From: VXYL01 sp965200375 | Lineage (GTDB): Bacteria > Pseudomonadota > Gammaproteobacteria > Pseudomonadales > Azotimanducaceae | Length of the DNA stretch: 64,000 bases | Direction: 5' to 3' | NCBI GenBank assembly: GCA_965200375.1 | Contig: OZ241353.1 | Location: forward strand, 2,666,001-2,730,000 | Part shown: positions 25,610-32,655 of the stretch, in pieces | Position numbering within the stretch: position 1 is the first letter of the stretch | How the letters are laid out: each line of letters begins with the position of its first letter | The notes under the pieces: generated by a model | What the model was told of the DNA's origin: nothing | Database searches by the model: none | What the model saw: only the letters and a program-made list of their open reading frames with translations | Translations under genes and position numbers: made by a program

Positions 25610-26109
25610 CCGTGCGGACGGACGATGCCGGCGTGCCGCCGGAGGGCGTGCCGTCGGAGGGCGTGCCGCCGGAGGGCGCGGCGGCGCCGGCAGAGACCGC
25701 CGGCGAACCAGGGCCGCCGGCCTTGGCCTGCTGGAACTGCAACGCCTCCCTGGCTGGCCTGCCGCGCCCGATCACGCGCCACATGAACTGTCCGGAGTGC
25801 TACGAGGACCTGCACTGCTGCCGCATGTGCCGGCACTATCGGGACAACGTCACCAACTCCTGCGCGGACGAACGAGCGGCGCCGCCCACGCACAAGGAGG
25901 GTGCCAACTTCTGCGACTTCTTCCGCCCGGCCGCCGGCAGCTACCGCTCGGGAACCGCCGAGCGGCAGACGCGGGCCAAGTCGAGCCTGAACGCGCTGTT
26001 TGCCGACGAGGGCGATACCGCTGGCGGGCCGGACGGGGAAGACGCCGCGCCGGCCCCGGCGACCGCGGAAGACGAGGCGCGGCGGCGCCTGGACGCGCTG
26101 TTCCGGTAG
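25606..26109 (+). CDS. Cys-rich zinc-ribbon-like protein with low-complexity flanks
   Basis: In this 167-residue product the centre (about 42-110) contains CWNC, CPEC, HCCRMC and further Cys residues (NSC, FCDFF), with His nearby, so binding of one or two zinc ions is likely. The N-terminus repeats a GVPPEG-like unit three times from an 18-base DNA repeat (about 25629-25680). The C-terminus is acidic and ends with ARRRLDALF, resembling an earlier KSSLNALF, perhaps a short repeated interaction motif. No named family was recognised. Start GTG overlaps the EthD stop. Confidence 0.55.
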   Translation: MTVRTDDAGVPPEGVPSEGVPPEGAAAPAETAGEPGPPALACWNCNASLAGLPRPITRHMNCPECYEDLHCCRMCRHYRDNVTNSCADERAAPPTHKEGANFCDFFRPAAGSYRSGTAERQTRAKSSLNALFADEGDTAGGPDGEDAAPAPATAEDEARRRLDALFR

Positions 26110-26202
26110 GCGACTGCGAGGCAGGACCACACTGGATACGCGCTCCGAATTCTCCGTGCTGGTGACGCGTGAAGGGCGGCATTGCCCGACGCTGTAGCGG
26201 CT

Positions 26203-27054
26203 TCACGCAGAGACGAGCTCCCGCTTCACCGCCAGTATCTCAACTCCGATGGCCCGTCGTTGAAGCCGCGTTGCCACCCGCAAGGCGGTGCCGCTGCCGG
26301 CGAAGGGATCCACCACGGTGTCTCCAGGGTCCGTGAACAGCTTGATGAAGAACTCCGGCAGCCACTCCGGGAACGGGGCGCTGTGGCCGGTGTTGTGGGC
26401 CACGGGCGAGGCGTGCAGGACGTTGCTCGGGTAGGCCATGGGGCGCCCTTGCCAGGCGCTGATGCGGCGTCCGACGCCGGAGCGCGTGGCCGATTCCTGC
26501 CGCGAACGGTCGTTGCTGCTCATGTTCTTCAGCCGCGCCTTGGTCCAGTCGCCGGCGGGCACCATGACGGCCTCCTGGTTCATCTTCACGTCGCGGCTCT
26601 TGGCGAAGTGCAGCACCCGCTCCCAAGCGTCCCGGAAGCGGTACTTCCATTTGCCAGGCGCCGCGGTCGTCTTGTGCCAGATGTACTCCTCCACCCAGCG
26701 GAAGCCGGTTTCGCGCTTCAGATGGAGAATCAGATCCAGCACGTAGGTGTGGCGTTCGCCGTCCGCTGCCTTCTCCTTGATGTTCAGCACGAAGGATCCA
26801 GTGGGCTTCAGCACGCGCAGCATCTCGGCCGCCCGGGGCGCGAACCAGGCAACGTAGTCGGCGGGCTTCACGCCGCCGTAGGTGCGCTGCCGGGCATCGG
26901 CGTACGGAGGCGAGGTGACGATCAGATCGACGCTGTCGCCGGGCAGGTCCGCGAGCACGTCGAGGCAGTCCCCCGGCACGATCCAGCCTTCGCCATGCGG
27001 CATGTCCAGCACGAGTTGCGCGGTGTCGACCGCCGGACGACGAGAGTGGGCCAT
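26203..27054 (-). CDS. Site-specific DNA methyltransferase (N4-cytosine or N6-adenine), beta-like order
   Basis: The 283-residue enzyme transfers a methyl group from S-adenosylmethionine to an exocyclic amino group in DNA. The catalytic TSPPY is at residues 47-51, and the SAM-binding DPFAGSGTA comes late, at 249-257, the order of beta-class enzymes. No target-recognition specificity can be inferred. ATG at 27054 follows AGGGAGG by eight bases. Immediately upstream the DNA is the truncated end of a helicase pseudogene, so this gene is a survivor beside a broken defence or restriction locus. No cognate restriction endonuclease is visible. Confidence 0.85.
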   Translation of the reverse strand: MAHSRRPAVDTAQLVLDMPHGEGWIVPGDCLDVLADLPGDSVDLIVTSPPYADARQRTYGGVKPADYVAWFAPRAAEMLRVLKPTGSFVLNIKEKAADGERHTYVLDLILHLKRETGFRWVEEYIWHKTTAAPGKWKYRFRDAWERVLHFAKSRDVKMNQEAVMVPAGDWTKARLKNMSSNDRSRQESATRSGVGRRISAWQGRPMAYPSNVLHASPVAHNTGHSAPFPEWLPEFFIKLFTDPGDTVVDPFAGSGTALRVATRLQRRAIGVEILAVKRELVSA

Positions 27055-27077
27055 GGGGTGTGCCTCCCTGTGCAAAA

Positions 27078-27684
27078 TATTTTCACGCCAACTTCAAGCA
27101 CTGAGCGCCACCTCTCAAGGACCTTCTTCGCGATGCCGATGCCGCCCGGATAGCTCTCTACGACATATGCTTTTTGCTCCTTCGCCACGCCGTATGGGAA
27201 GATGTCATGAGCGTCGAGGGGCACCGAAAAAAGCGCTCCCACTCGCAACAATTGCTGGAGTGCAGGAATGGCGTTGGCTGCAACCTCCGACGAGCGCTGT
27301 TCTTGAATCCAGAAGGCGTGCGCGTTGCTGAACTTGGCTGAGTTATTCTGTGGCGACCATTGGTCGATCACATCGCCGCTCCTCTCGTCAAACCTCCTGG
27401 ACCGAGTTCAACGAGTCTGTAATCAACACTTTACCATAGAACACGTTGATGTCCGAACTATTGGCAGTCCATCTCCAGCCGTCATAGACGTCCTGTTCGG
27501 CCAAGAACGTGAGTACATAGGCATTTGTACGACGGAATGCCTCAGCGGGTTCCAGCAGAATCTCTCCCCCGCTTCCGCCGGTGAGTGTCACCTCCCGAAC
27601 ACGGTAGCTCCGGCCACCGTGCATGTAGATCGCCCTCTGAAAAGCCTCGCGAAATTGCTGCTGTCCAGACAGTGTCCGATCTCT
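27078..27684 (-). pseudogene. C-terminal remnant of a DEAD/DEAH-type helicase with DUF1998-like domain
   Basis: Read on the minus strand, the first part carries FQRAIYMHGGRSYRVREV and FYGKVLITDSLNSVQEV, then stops. One extra T near 27389 explains the stop: removing it gives EVDERSGDVIDQWSPQ and continues through AKFSNAHAFWIQEQRS and YVVESYPGGIGIAKKVLER. These are hallmarks of the C-terminal DUF1998 region of MrfA/DrmA-like helicases. The N-terminal helicase motor is absent and the 3' end runs into the methyltransferase start. Whole-length relatives are near or above 1000 residues, so under a quarter remains. Assignment rests on recognised motifs. Confidence 0.6.
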
Positions 27685-27826
27685 CTACTACCTTCCTTCA
27701 AGATGAACATTCCAGCACCACCGCCTCTAATGTTCAGTCCCGCATGTGGCCGCCATTTTCCAGTAGCGACCGGCACTGCTCCCTGCCGAATCTTGCTTTG
27801 CGCCGCATGGGCCATCGCCGCCCCGA

Positions 27827-27865
27827 GCGGGCCGCCACGAAGCAGTCCAAGACGAAACGCTCACC
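27827..27865 (-). pseudogene. Stub of a PIN-domain (VapC-like) toxin
   Basis: Directly after the VapB-like stop, the minus strand encodes RFVLDCFVAAR, the first beta strand of a PIN toxin with its first acidic residue. The rest is replaced by unrelated sequence leading toward the helicase remnant. Thirteen residues are too few for high confidence, but position and match agree. Confidence 0.4.
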
Positions 27866-28099
27866 GTCGCCCCGCGTCTCGCAGTTTCTTCCAGCCCAGC
27901 CCTCCCAACGTCATGCCGGCGCGGTGAACGCGCAAGTCGGCAATGACGCTCTGCACCTTCTGTTGGTCGGCCTGCCGAATGGGCACCAGCTTGGCGACAG
28001 GCTTCCCTCTCCTGCGGATCAGCACCTCCTGGCCCTGCGAAACCCGCTCGAGCAGCGCAGATAGATGCGTTTCGCCTCGAACGCGCCGACTTCAATCAT
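27861..28099 (-). pseudogene. Frameshifted prevent-host-death/VapB-type antitoxin
   Basis: The minus strand starts MIEVGAFEAK and continues in another frame as THLSALLERVSQGQEVLIRR, then RGKPVAKLVPI. This is the standard Phd/YefM-like antitoxin N-terminus, broken by one missing base in the AAACGCATC stretch near 28070. In the shifted frame it ends GGLGWKKLRDAGRR at 27861. These antitoxins repress their own operon and neutralise a VapC toxin, of which only a stub remains next door. The module is therefore dead unless the frameshift is an artefact. Confidence 0.65.
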
Positions 28100-28306
28100 A
28101 GCTCTCGCCTCCGTTCCAACCAGCTTATCCAACTAGACCGGAAAATCAATGCGGGATACGACTACGCAATGAAGGAGTGCTGAACGCCTTTGCGCTAGCT
28201 CGCCGCTGGTGCGCGACCAAGCGTGCCGCTGGATAAGTTCGTTGAGGGCTCTGTATCGACGACGACCGCTCTCGGTCGCCATTGGCCGCTTTAGCTGTGG
28301 CTCGGT
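28100..28306. other. Intergenic stretch between toxin-antitoxin remnants
   Basis: About 200 bases with no gene I can support. A 66-residue minus-strand frame (28133-28333) starts inside the VapC remnant and has no recognisable domain. Confidence 0.4.
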
Positions 28307-28441
28307 CAGACGCTCCGCCCGAACGCGGGCCACCGCATGACGCTCTGCGCCGTGCCATGCAGTTCACGCTGCGACGCCGTCGCGGATACGAGGACGTTCG
28401 TGTCCAGAATGGAACACGTTGGCAGGGCGACGGCTGGCTTC
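28307..28441 (-). pseudogene. Truncated VapC-like PIN toxin
   Basis: Downstream of the intact antitoxin, the minus strand encodes SILDTNVLVSATASQRELHG and SVMRWP, then a stop at 28307. ILDTNVLVSA is the PIN first strand with its catalytic Asp. A full toxin is about 130-140 residues; here about 40 remain and no start codon lies in this frame, since the ATG overlapping the antitoxin stop is in another frame. It must be non-functional. Confidence 0.6.
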
Positions 28442-28666
28442 TCATCGGCCGTCGCCGTAGATCACCTCCCGACCCACCTTGCCGACCAGCGGGGCGTCGG
28501 AGACGTGCAACGTTGGCATTGCCACCGTCGCGTTCAACGCCTCCCTCACCGCGTCGGTAAGGATCGACTGCACCTCGCGTTGCAGCGACTGACCATGCAT
28601 GGATGCCTGCCGCTTCAATGCACGATGAACGTCGTCCGGCAGCGCCCGAATCAGCAAGTTCGGCAT
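28442..28666 (-). CDS. FitA-like ribbon-helix-helix antitoxin
   Basis: The 74-residue protein begins with a DNA-binding beta strand (NLLIRALPDD), followed by helices (VHRALKRQASMHGQSLQREV) typical of FitA-like antitoxins. The C-terminal tail would wrap the toxin. It appears intact and could still bind its operator, although the toxin gene behind it is reduced to about 40 codons. It may therefore be an orphan antitoxin. Confidence 0.75.
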   Translation of the reverse strand: MPNLLIRALPDDVHRALKRQASMHGQSLQREVQSILTDAVREALNATVAMPTLHVSDAPLVGKVGREVIYGDGR

Positions 28667-28738
28667 GGAGACCTCTCGAAGGTCTTGGATCGTGCCAAGA
28701 CGATACTGGTATCGACTGACTGCACCACGGTATCAGCT

Positions 28739-29932
28739 TCAGCGGTAGATCGCCTCGATCCACCAGTCGCCTTCGTGCAGTTCGGTCCATGGAACCAGCC
28801 GCCCGGCCGTGCGCCGTTGGTGCTGGTCGCCGCCGTACACGACGACGAGGTCGCTCTCGCCGGCGGCCGCGCCCAGTTGCTGCCGAGCGCGGCGGCCGCC
28901 GTCGAACAGGCTGGCGGATGCCGTGGCGCCGGACTTCGCTTCGACGAGGCGCAGACCGGAGGGATGCTCGATCACCAAGTCGGCTTCCGTGCCGTCGCGG
29001 TGGCGGTAGAAGAAGCAGCCGCGCGAGATGCTGCGGTTCGTTCGGTGCTTGACGATCTCGGACGCCACCCACGTCTCGAAGATCGCGCCGCGCAGCGGGT
29101 GCGAGCGCAACTGCTCCGCGGTGCGGATGCCAAGCAGCCAGCAGACGAGGCCGGTGTCGTGGAAGTGCAGCTTGGGCGTTCTGATCAGGCGCCGGCGCGC
29201 GCTGGCGTGGAAAGGCGGCAGCCGAAAGGCGATGTAGCTCGTCTCCAGAATGCCGAGCCAGTTCTTCGCCGTTGGCTGCGAAATGGCGCAGTCGTCCGCC
29301 AGCGACGAATAGTTCAGTAGCTGGCCGGTGCGCCCGGCGCACAGTTCCACGAAACGCTGGAACGTCACGAGGTCGCCGACGTTGGTGACGCTGCGCGCGT
29401 CCCGCTCGATGTAAGTGGTCACATACGGGCCCAGCCAGTCGGCCGGGTGCAGGCCATAGTCCAGGATGCGCGGGTAGCCGCCGGCGAGAAGCGTCTCGTC
29501 CAAGGTTGTCGGGTGGGCGTCGAAGCGCAACACCTCGCTGCGCGCCATCGGCAGCAGATGCTGCACGGCGGTACGGCCGGCGAGGGACTGGCTCACGGAT
29601 TCAAGCAGCGCCAGATTCTGCGAACCCGTGAGTATCCAGCGGCCCGGCGCTGGGTCGTCGTCCACCACGCCTTGCAGATAGGAGAGCAGGGCCGGTACGC
29701 GATGCACTTCGTCGATGACGGCCCCGGCGTCGAATTGGGCAAGGAATGCGCGCGGGTCCTCTTGCGCGAACGCCCGCACGTCCAGCGCTTCCAAGGACAG
29801 ATAGCGGTGTTCCGGGAAGAGGGTGCGGCACAGCGTGGACTTGCCGCTCTGCCGCGGGCCGGTGAGCGTGACGACTGGAAAGCGCTGCGCCGCTTGCCGG
29901 ATGTGCGGGGTCAAGTCGCGATCGACGATCAT
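28739..29932 (-). CDS. AAA+ ATPase with DUF4143 C-terminus
   Basis: This 397-residue protein has a P-loop (TGPRQSGKST, 24-33), Walker B (VIDEVHR, about 71-77) and sensor-1 (WILTGSQN). It then has the DUF4143 region with a winged-helix section (SSLADDCAISQPTAKNWL). A C-terminal D-x-x-x-E-x-K-like pattern (ADLVIEHPSG then LRLVEAKSG) recalls PD-(D/E)XK nuclease folds. The family is widespread on mobile and accessory DNA; its role is not firmly known. A second member lies at 48901-50094. A 9-bp inverted repeat sits just upstream and may be its operator. Confidence 0.82.
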   Translation of the reverse strand: MIVDRDLTPHIRQAAQRFPVVTLTGPRQSGKSTLCRTLFPEHRYLSLEALDVRAFAQEDPRAFLAQFDAGAVIDEVHRVPALLSYLQGVVDDDPAPGRWILTGSQNLALLESVSQSLAGRTAVQHLLPMARSEVLRFDAHPTTLDETLLAGGYPRILDYGLHPADWLGPYVTTYIERDARSVTNVGDLVTFQRFVELCAGRTGQLLNYSSLADDCAISQPTAKNWLGILETSYIAFRLPPFHASARRRLIRTPKLHFHDTGLVCWLLGIRTAEQLRSHPLRGAIFETWVASEIVKHRTNRSISRGCFFYRHRDGTEADLVIEHPSGLRLVEAKSGATASASLFDGGRRARQQLGAAAGESDLVVVYGGDQHQRRTAGRLVPWTELHEGDWWIEAIYR

Positions 29933-29955
29933 GCGCCGAGGATGGCACAGAAAAG

Positions 29956-29991
29956 GAGGCTAATTCAAAAATTGGAGTTTGGATTAGCCTC
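29956..29991. promoter_or_regulatory. Inverted repeat upstream of the DUF4143 ATPase gene
   Basis: GAGGCTAAT (29956-29964) and ATTAGCCTC (29983-29991) are perfect inverted copies with an 18-base AT-rich spacer. The repeat lies 24-59 bases before the minus-strand start, where an operator would sit. It could also be a hairpin element; there is no U-tract next to it on the side that would make it a clear terminator. Confidence 0.5.
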
Positions 29992-30174
29992 TTACGGCTG
30001 CGCCGGTTTTCGTCACTTGGTAGCCGCCCGGACCGCCACTGGGAGCGTCGCGAGGCATGACGCAGAAGGTCGCACGTCGCCTCTCCTTCGGGCTGGCGGG
30101 CCGACCCGATTGCAGCGACGAACGAGCTGCGGCATGGGCGCCGATCCGGACCGTCGTTCCAATGTGCTCCGGTG

Positions 30175-30780
30175 CTAGCGGTCCTGCCGCCTGCCCCGCG
30201 GTTCTCGTGCCGCCCGCTTGGTCTTCCGGGCGGCGTCGGCTGCGGCCCGTTGCTCCGCCGCTGCCGTCCGCAGCGCCTCGGCGTGGGGCTCGGCGATGGG
30301 CTCGAAGGCGCCTAGTCGGCACTCGGCGGTGAGGTGCAGGGCGGCGTCGAAACGCGGGGTGCCGCGAAAGCGGTCCAGGCGGCAGAAGCTGCCGCCGTAG
30401 CTGCGCAGGTCCAGCGCCATGTCCGGCGTCAGGCCCAGGCACTGGCTGGCGAGCTGGTTCAGCCAGACCTTGCCGCGGCGGCCGTGGAACAGCACCAGGC
30501 GGTCGTTCAGCACCTCGATGCTGTCGAGGTCCCGGGGGTGGACGCACAGCTGGTCTTCGGCGTAGCCCTCGTCGGTGAGCTCGCCGCTTAGGATCGCCGC
30601 CACGTCCAACCGCTCCGCCGCTGCCACTGCCGCCGGCGCTGCGGGCGTGTCGGCATCGGCCTCCTTCGCAGGTGGCGCTGCCGCTCCCGCAGTCGCCGGG
30701 GCCGCACCAAGGACGGCTGCGCCGAGCAGTACGCCGGCGAGCGCCTGCCCCGAGCGACGAGGCGGCCCGGGGCTCAACAC
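30175..30780 (-). CDS. Exported protein resembling the DUF6491 family
   Basis: The 201-residue product starts with GTG at 30780, overlapping the stop of the HAD gene. An N-terminal signal-like segment (LAGVLLGAAVLGAAPATAGA) and an Ala/Pro linker precede a compact domain of about 80 residues: CVHPRDLDSIEVLNDRLVLF, KVWLNQLASQCLGL and CRLDRF. The Cys positions and the RDLDSIEVL...VWLN pattern resemble DUF6491, a small domain of unknown function found in exported gammaproteobacterial proteins. The C-terminus is a basic Arg/Ala tail (RKTKRAAREPRGRRQDR). Confidence 0.55.
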   Translation of the reverse strand: MLSPGPPRRSGQALAGVLLGAAVLGAAPATAGAAAPPAKEADADTPAAPAAVAAAERLDVAAILSGELTDEGYAEDQLCVHPRDLDSIEVLNDRLVLFHGRRGKVWLNQLASQCLGLTPDMALDLRSYGGSFCRLDRFRGTPRFDAALHLTAECRLGAFEPIAEPHAEALRTAAAEQRAAADAARKTKRAAREPRGRRQDR

Positions 30781-31478
30781 AGCTGGCGGGCCAGATCCCG
30801 GTAGTCCTCGGCGCGCACGTCGAAGCCGGCGGTGTCGCCGCGGCTGCCCATCTCGGCGAGCTTCGGCTTCACGTAGGCCGTCTTCAGGCCGGCTTCGGCC
30901 GCCGCCGCCAGGTCCGGCGGATGCACAGCCACCATCATGGTCTCCTGCGGCTTGGTGCCGAGCAGTTCCGCAGCGTAGGCGTAGGCCCTTGCCTCCGGCT
31001 TGTATACGCCGAGGAACTCGCAGCAGAGGCAGGCGTCCCAGTCGATGCCGGCGTGTTTCGAGCTGTCCACCACGATGGCCAGCGACAGCACGGTGAGAAT
31101 CGAGACGACGTAGCGCTCCCGCAGCTGCACCAGTGCGGCCGGCACGTCCTCCCACACGTCCATGCGGTGCCAGGCGAGATTGAGTTGGTCCCGGTCCGCA
31201 GGCGTCAAGGCCAGCGCCGGGTACTCATCCGCGAGCTCGTCGAGCACCGCCCGGTGGATGCGGTCCGCGTTCTGCCAGGGCCGCTTGCCGGCCCGCACCT
31301 CGGCGAGCTGCTCGAACATCCGTCGCCGCCAGGCGAAGGCGAACGCTCGGTCGTCCACGGCCGCGCCTCGGGACGCGGCGAGGGCCCGCACCGCGCTGCG
31401 GGTGGCCGTCTGCCAATCGAAGATGCTGCCGCCCACATCGAACGCGAGCGCCTTGACGCCGTGCTTGCCGCGCTTCAT
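30774..31478 (-). CDS. HAD-superfamily hydrolase, haloacid dehalogenase type II-like
   Basis: This 234-residue protein has the HAD nucleophile loop FDVGGSIFDW (Asp at about residue 9), a cap-domain region rich in Trp/Arg, motif II in the TVLSL segment, motif III Lys in GVYKPEA, and a degenerate motif IV (VHPPDLAAAAEAGLKTAYV, usually HxxD). The layout matches 2-haloacid dehalogenases. The nucleophile loop lacks the usual Thr and motif IV is altered, so the substrate may differ. ATG at 31478 (MKRGKHGVKALAFD) gives the normal N-terminus. Confidence 0.75.
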   Translation of the reverse strand: MKRGKHGVKALAFDVGGSIFDWQTATRSAVRALAASRGAAVDDRAFAFAWRRRMFEQLAEVRAGKRPWQNADRIHRAVLDELADEYPALALTPADRDQLNLAWHRMDVWEDVPAALVQLRERYVVSILTVLSLAIVVDSSKHAGIDWDACLCCEFLGVYKPEARAYAYAAELLGTKPQETMMVAVHPPDLAAAAEAGLKTAYVKPKLAEMGSRGDTAGFDVRAEDYRDLARQLC

Positions 31479-31587
31479 GGAGACACTTGCCTGCGCTGTC
31501 GCCGAGGACGTTAGCACAGAACGCGGGGGGCGCAGGGCGCACGGGGTATACTCGCCGCCTCTCTCATGACGGCGTTGCCGGGGTGGC

Positions 31588-32655
31588 GTGGTGACGGGTC
31601 CCGTCATGGTTGGCATGTCCGGCGGGGTGGATTCCGCAGTCGCGGCGCTGCTGCTCAAGGAACAGGGCTTCGAGGCGGCAGGCCTCTTCATGAAGAACTG
31701 GGAAGAGGACGACGGCACCGAGTACTGCACTGCCGAGGCGGACTACGCGGACGCCGCCGCGGTGTGCGAGCGCCTAGGCATCCCGCTGCATGCCGCCAAC
31801 TTCGCCGCCGAGTACTGGGACGACGTGTTCACGGCCTTCCTGGCGGAGTACCGCGCCGGCCGTACGCCGAACCCGGATGTGCTGTGCAACCGGGAGATCA
31901 AGTTCAAGGTGTTTCTGGACTACGCGGCGGTGCTCGGCTTCGAGACCATAGCCACCGGCCACTACGCCCGGCGCAGCGCCGAGGCAGCGCCGTTCCGGCT
32001 GCGCAAGGCGGCGGACGAAGCCAAGGATCAGACCTACTTCCTGCAGGCCGTGCCGAGGGCGCAGCTGGCCCGGTGTCTGTTCCCGGTGGGGCACCTGCCG
32101 AAGACCGAGGTGCGGGCGCTGGCTCGGCAGGCCGGGCTGCCCGTTGCCGACAAGAAGGACAGCACCGGCATCTGCTTCATCGGCGAACGCCGCTTTCGGG
32201 ATTTCCTGGCCCGCTACGTGCCCCCGGAACCGGGCCCCATCGTCGATGCCGCCGGGAAGCGGCTGGGCGAGCACCGGGGGCTCGCCTTCTACACCCTGGG
32301 CCAGCGCCAGGGCCTCGGCGTGGGCGGCCAGCGGGGAGGCGTCGAGCGGCCCTGGTACGTCGCCGCCAAGGATGCGGCCGCCAACGCGCTGGTGGTCACC
32401 CAGGACGAGCGCGAGCTCGGCAGTCGGACGCTGACCGCCACCTGCCTCAACTGGATCGCCGCGCCGCGCCAGGGCCGCTGCCTGGCGAAGACGCGCTATC
32501 GGCAGCCGGACCAGCCATGCACGGTGGAACTCGGCGGCGACGTGGCGAAGGTGGCGTTCGATGCGCCCCAGCGCGCGGTGACGCCGGGGCAGTACGTCGC
32601 CTTCTACGATGGAGACGAGTGCCTGGGCGGCGGTCGCATCGAGGCCGTGGCGTGA
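31588..32655 (+). CDS. mnmA: tRNA-specific 2-thiouridylase MnmA
   Basis: MnmA puts sulfur on U34 of Lys, Glu and Gln tRNAs, using ATP to adenylate the base and a persulfide relay. The 355-residue length is normal. The PP-loop is GMSGGVDSAVAA (9-20). The catalytic Cys are in DVLCNREIKFK and STGICFIGERRF. The GHYAR and LGQRQGLGVGG segments are also conserved. Either of two adjacent GTG codons (31588, 31591) may be the start. Its stop overlaps the GTG start of the purB fusion gene, as in the common mnmA-purB neighbourhood of gammaproteobacteria. Confidence 0.96.
   Translation: MVTGPVMVGMSGGVDSAVAALLLKEQGFEAAGLFMKNWEEDDGTEYCTAEADYADAAAVCERLGIPLHAANFAAEYWDDVFTAFLAEYRAGRTPNPDVLCNREIKFKVFLDYAAVLGFETIATGHYARRSAEAAPFRLRKAADEAKDQTYFLQAVPRAQLARCLFPVGHLPKTEVRALARQAGLPVADKKDSTGICFIGERRFRDFLARYVPPEPGPIVDAAGKRLGEHRGLAFYTLGQRQGLGVGGQRGGVERPWYVAAKDAAANALVVTQDERELGSRTLTATCLNWIAAPRQGRCLAKTRYRQPDQPCTVELGGDVAKVAFDAPQRAVTPGQYVAFYDGDECLGGGRIEAVA

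Noticed and set aside
27727..28095. 122-residue minus-strand frame covering the VapB remnant
   Set aside because: The VapB-like residues are in a different frame, and this frame has no fold-like pattern.
28133..28333. 66-residue minus-strand frame between toxin remnants
   Set aside because: It starts in another frame of the VapC remnant and has no recognisable fold.
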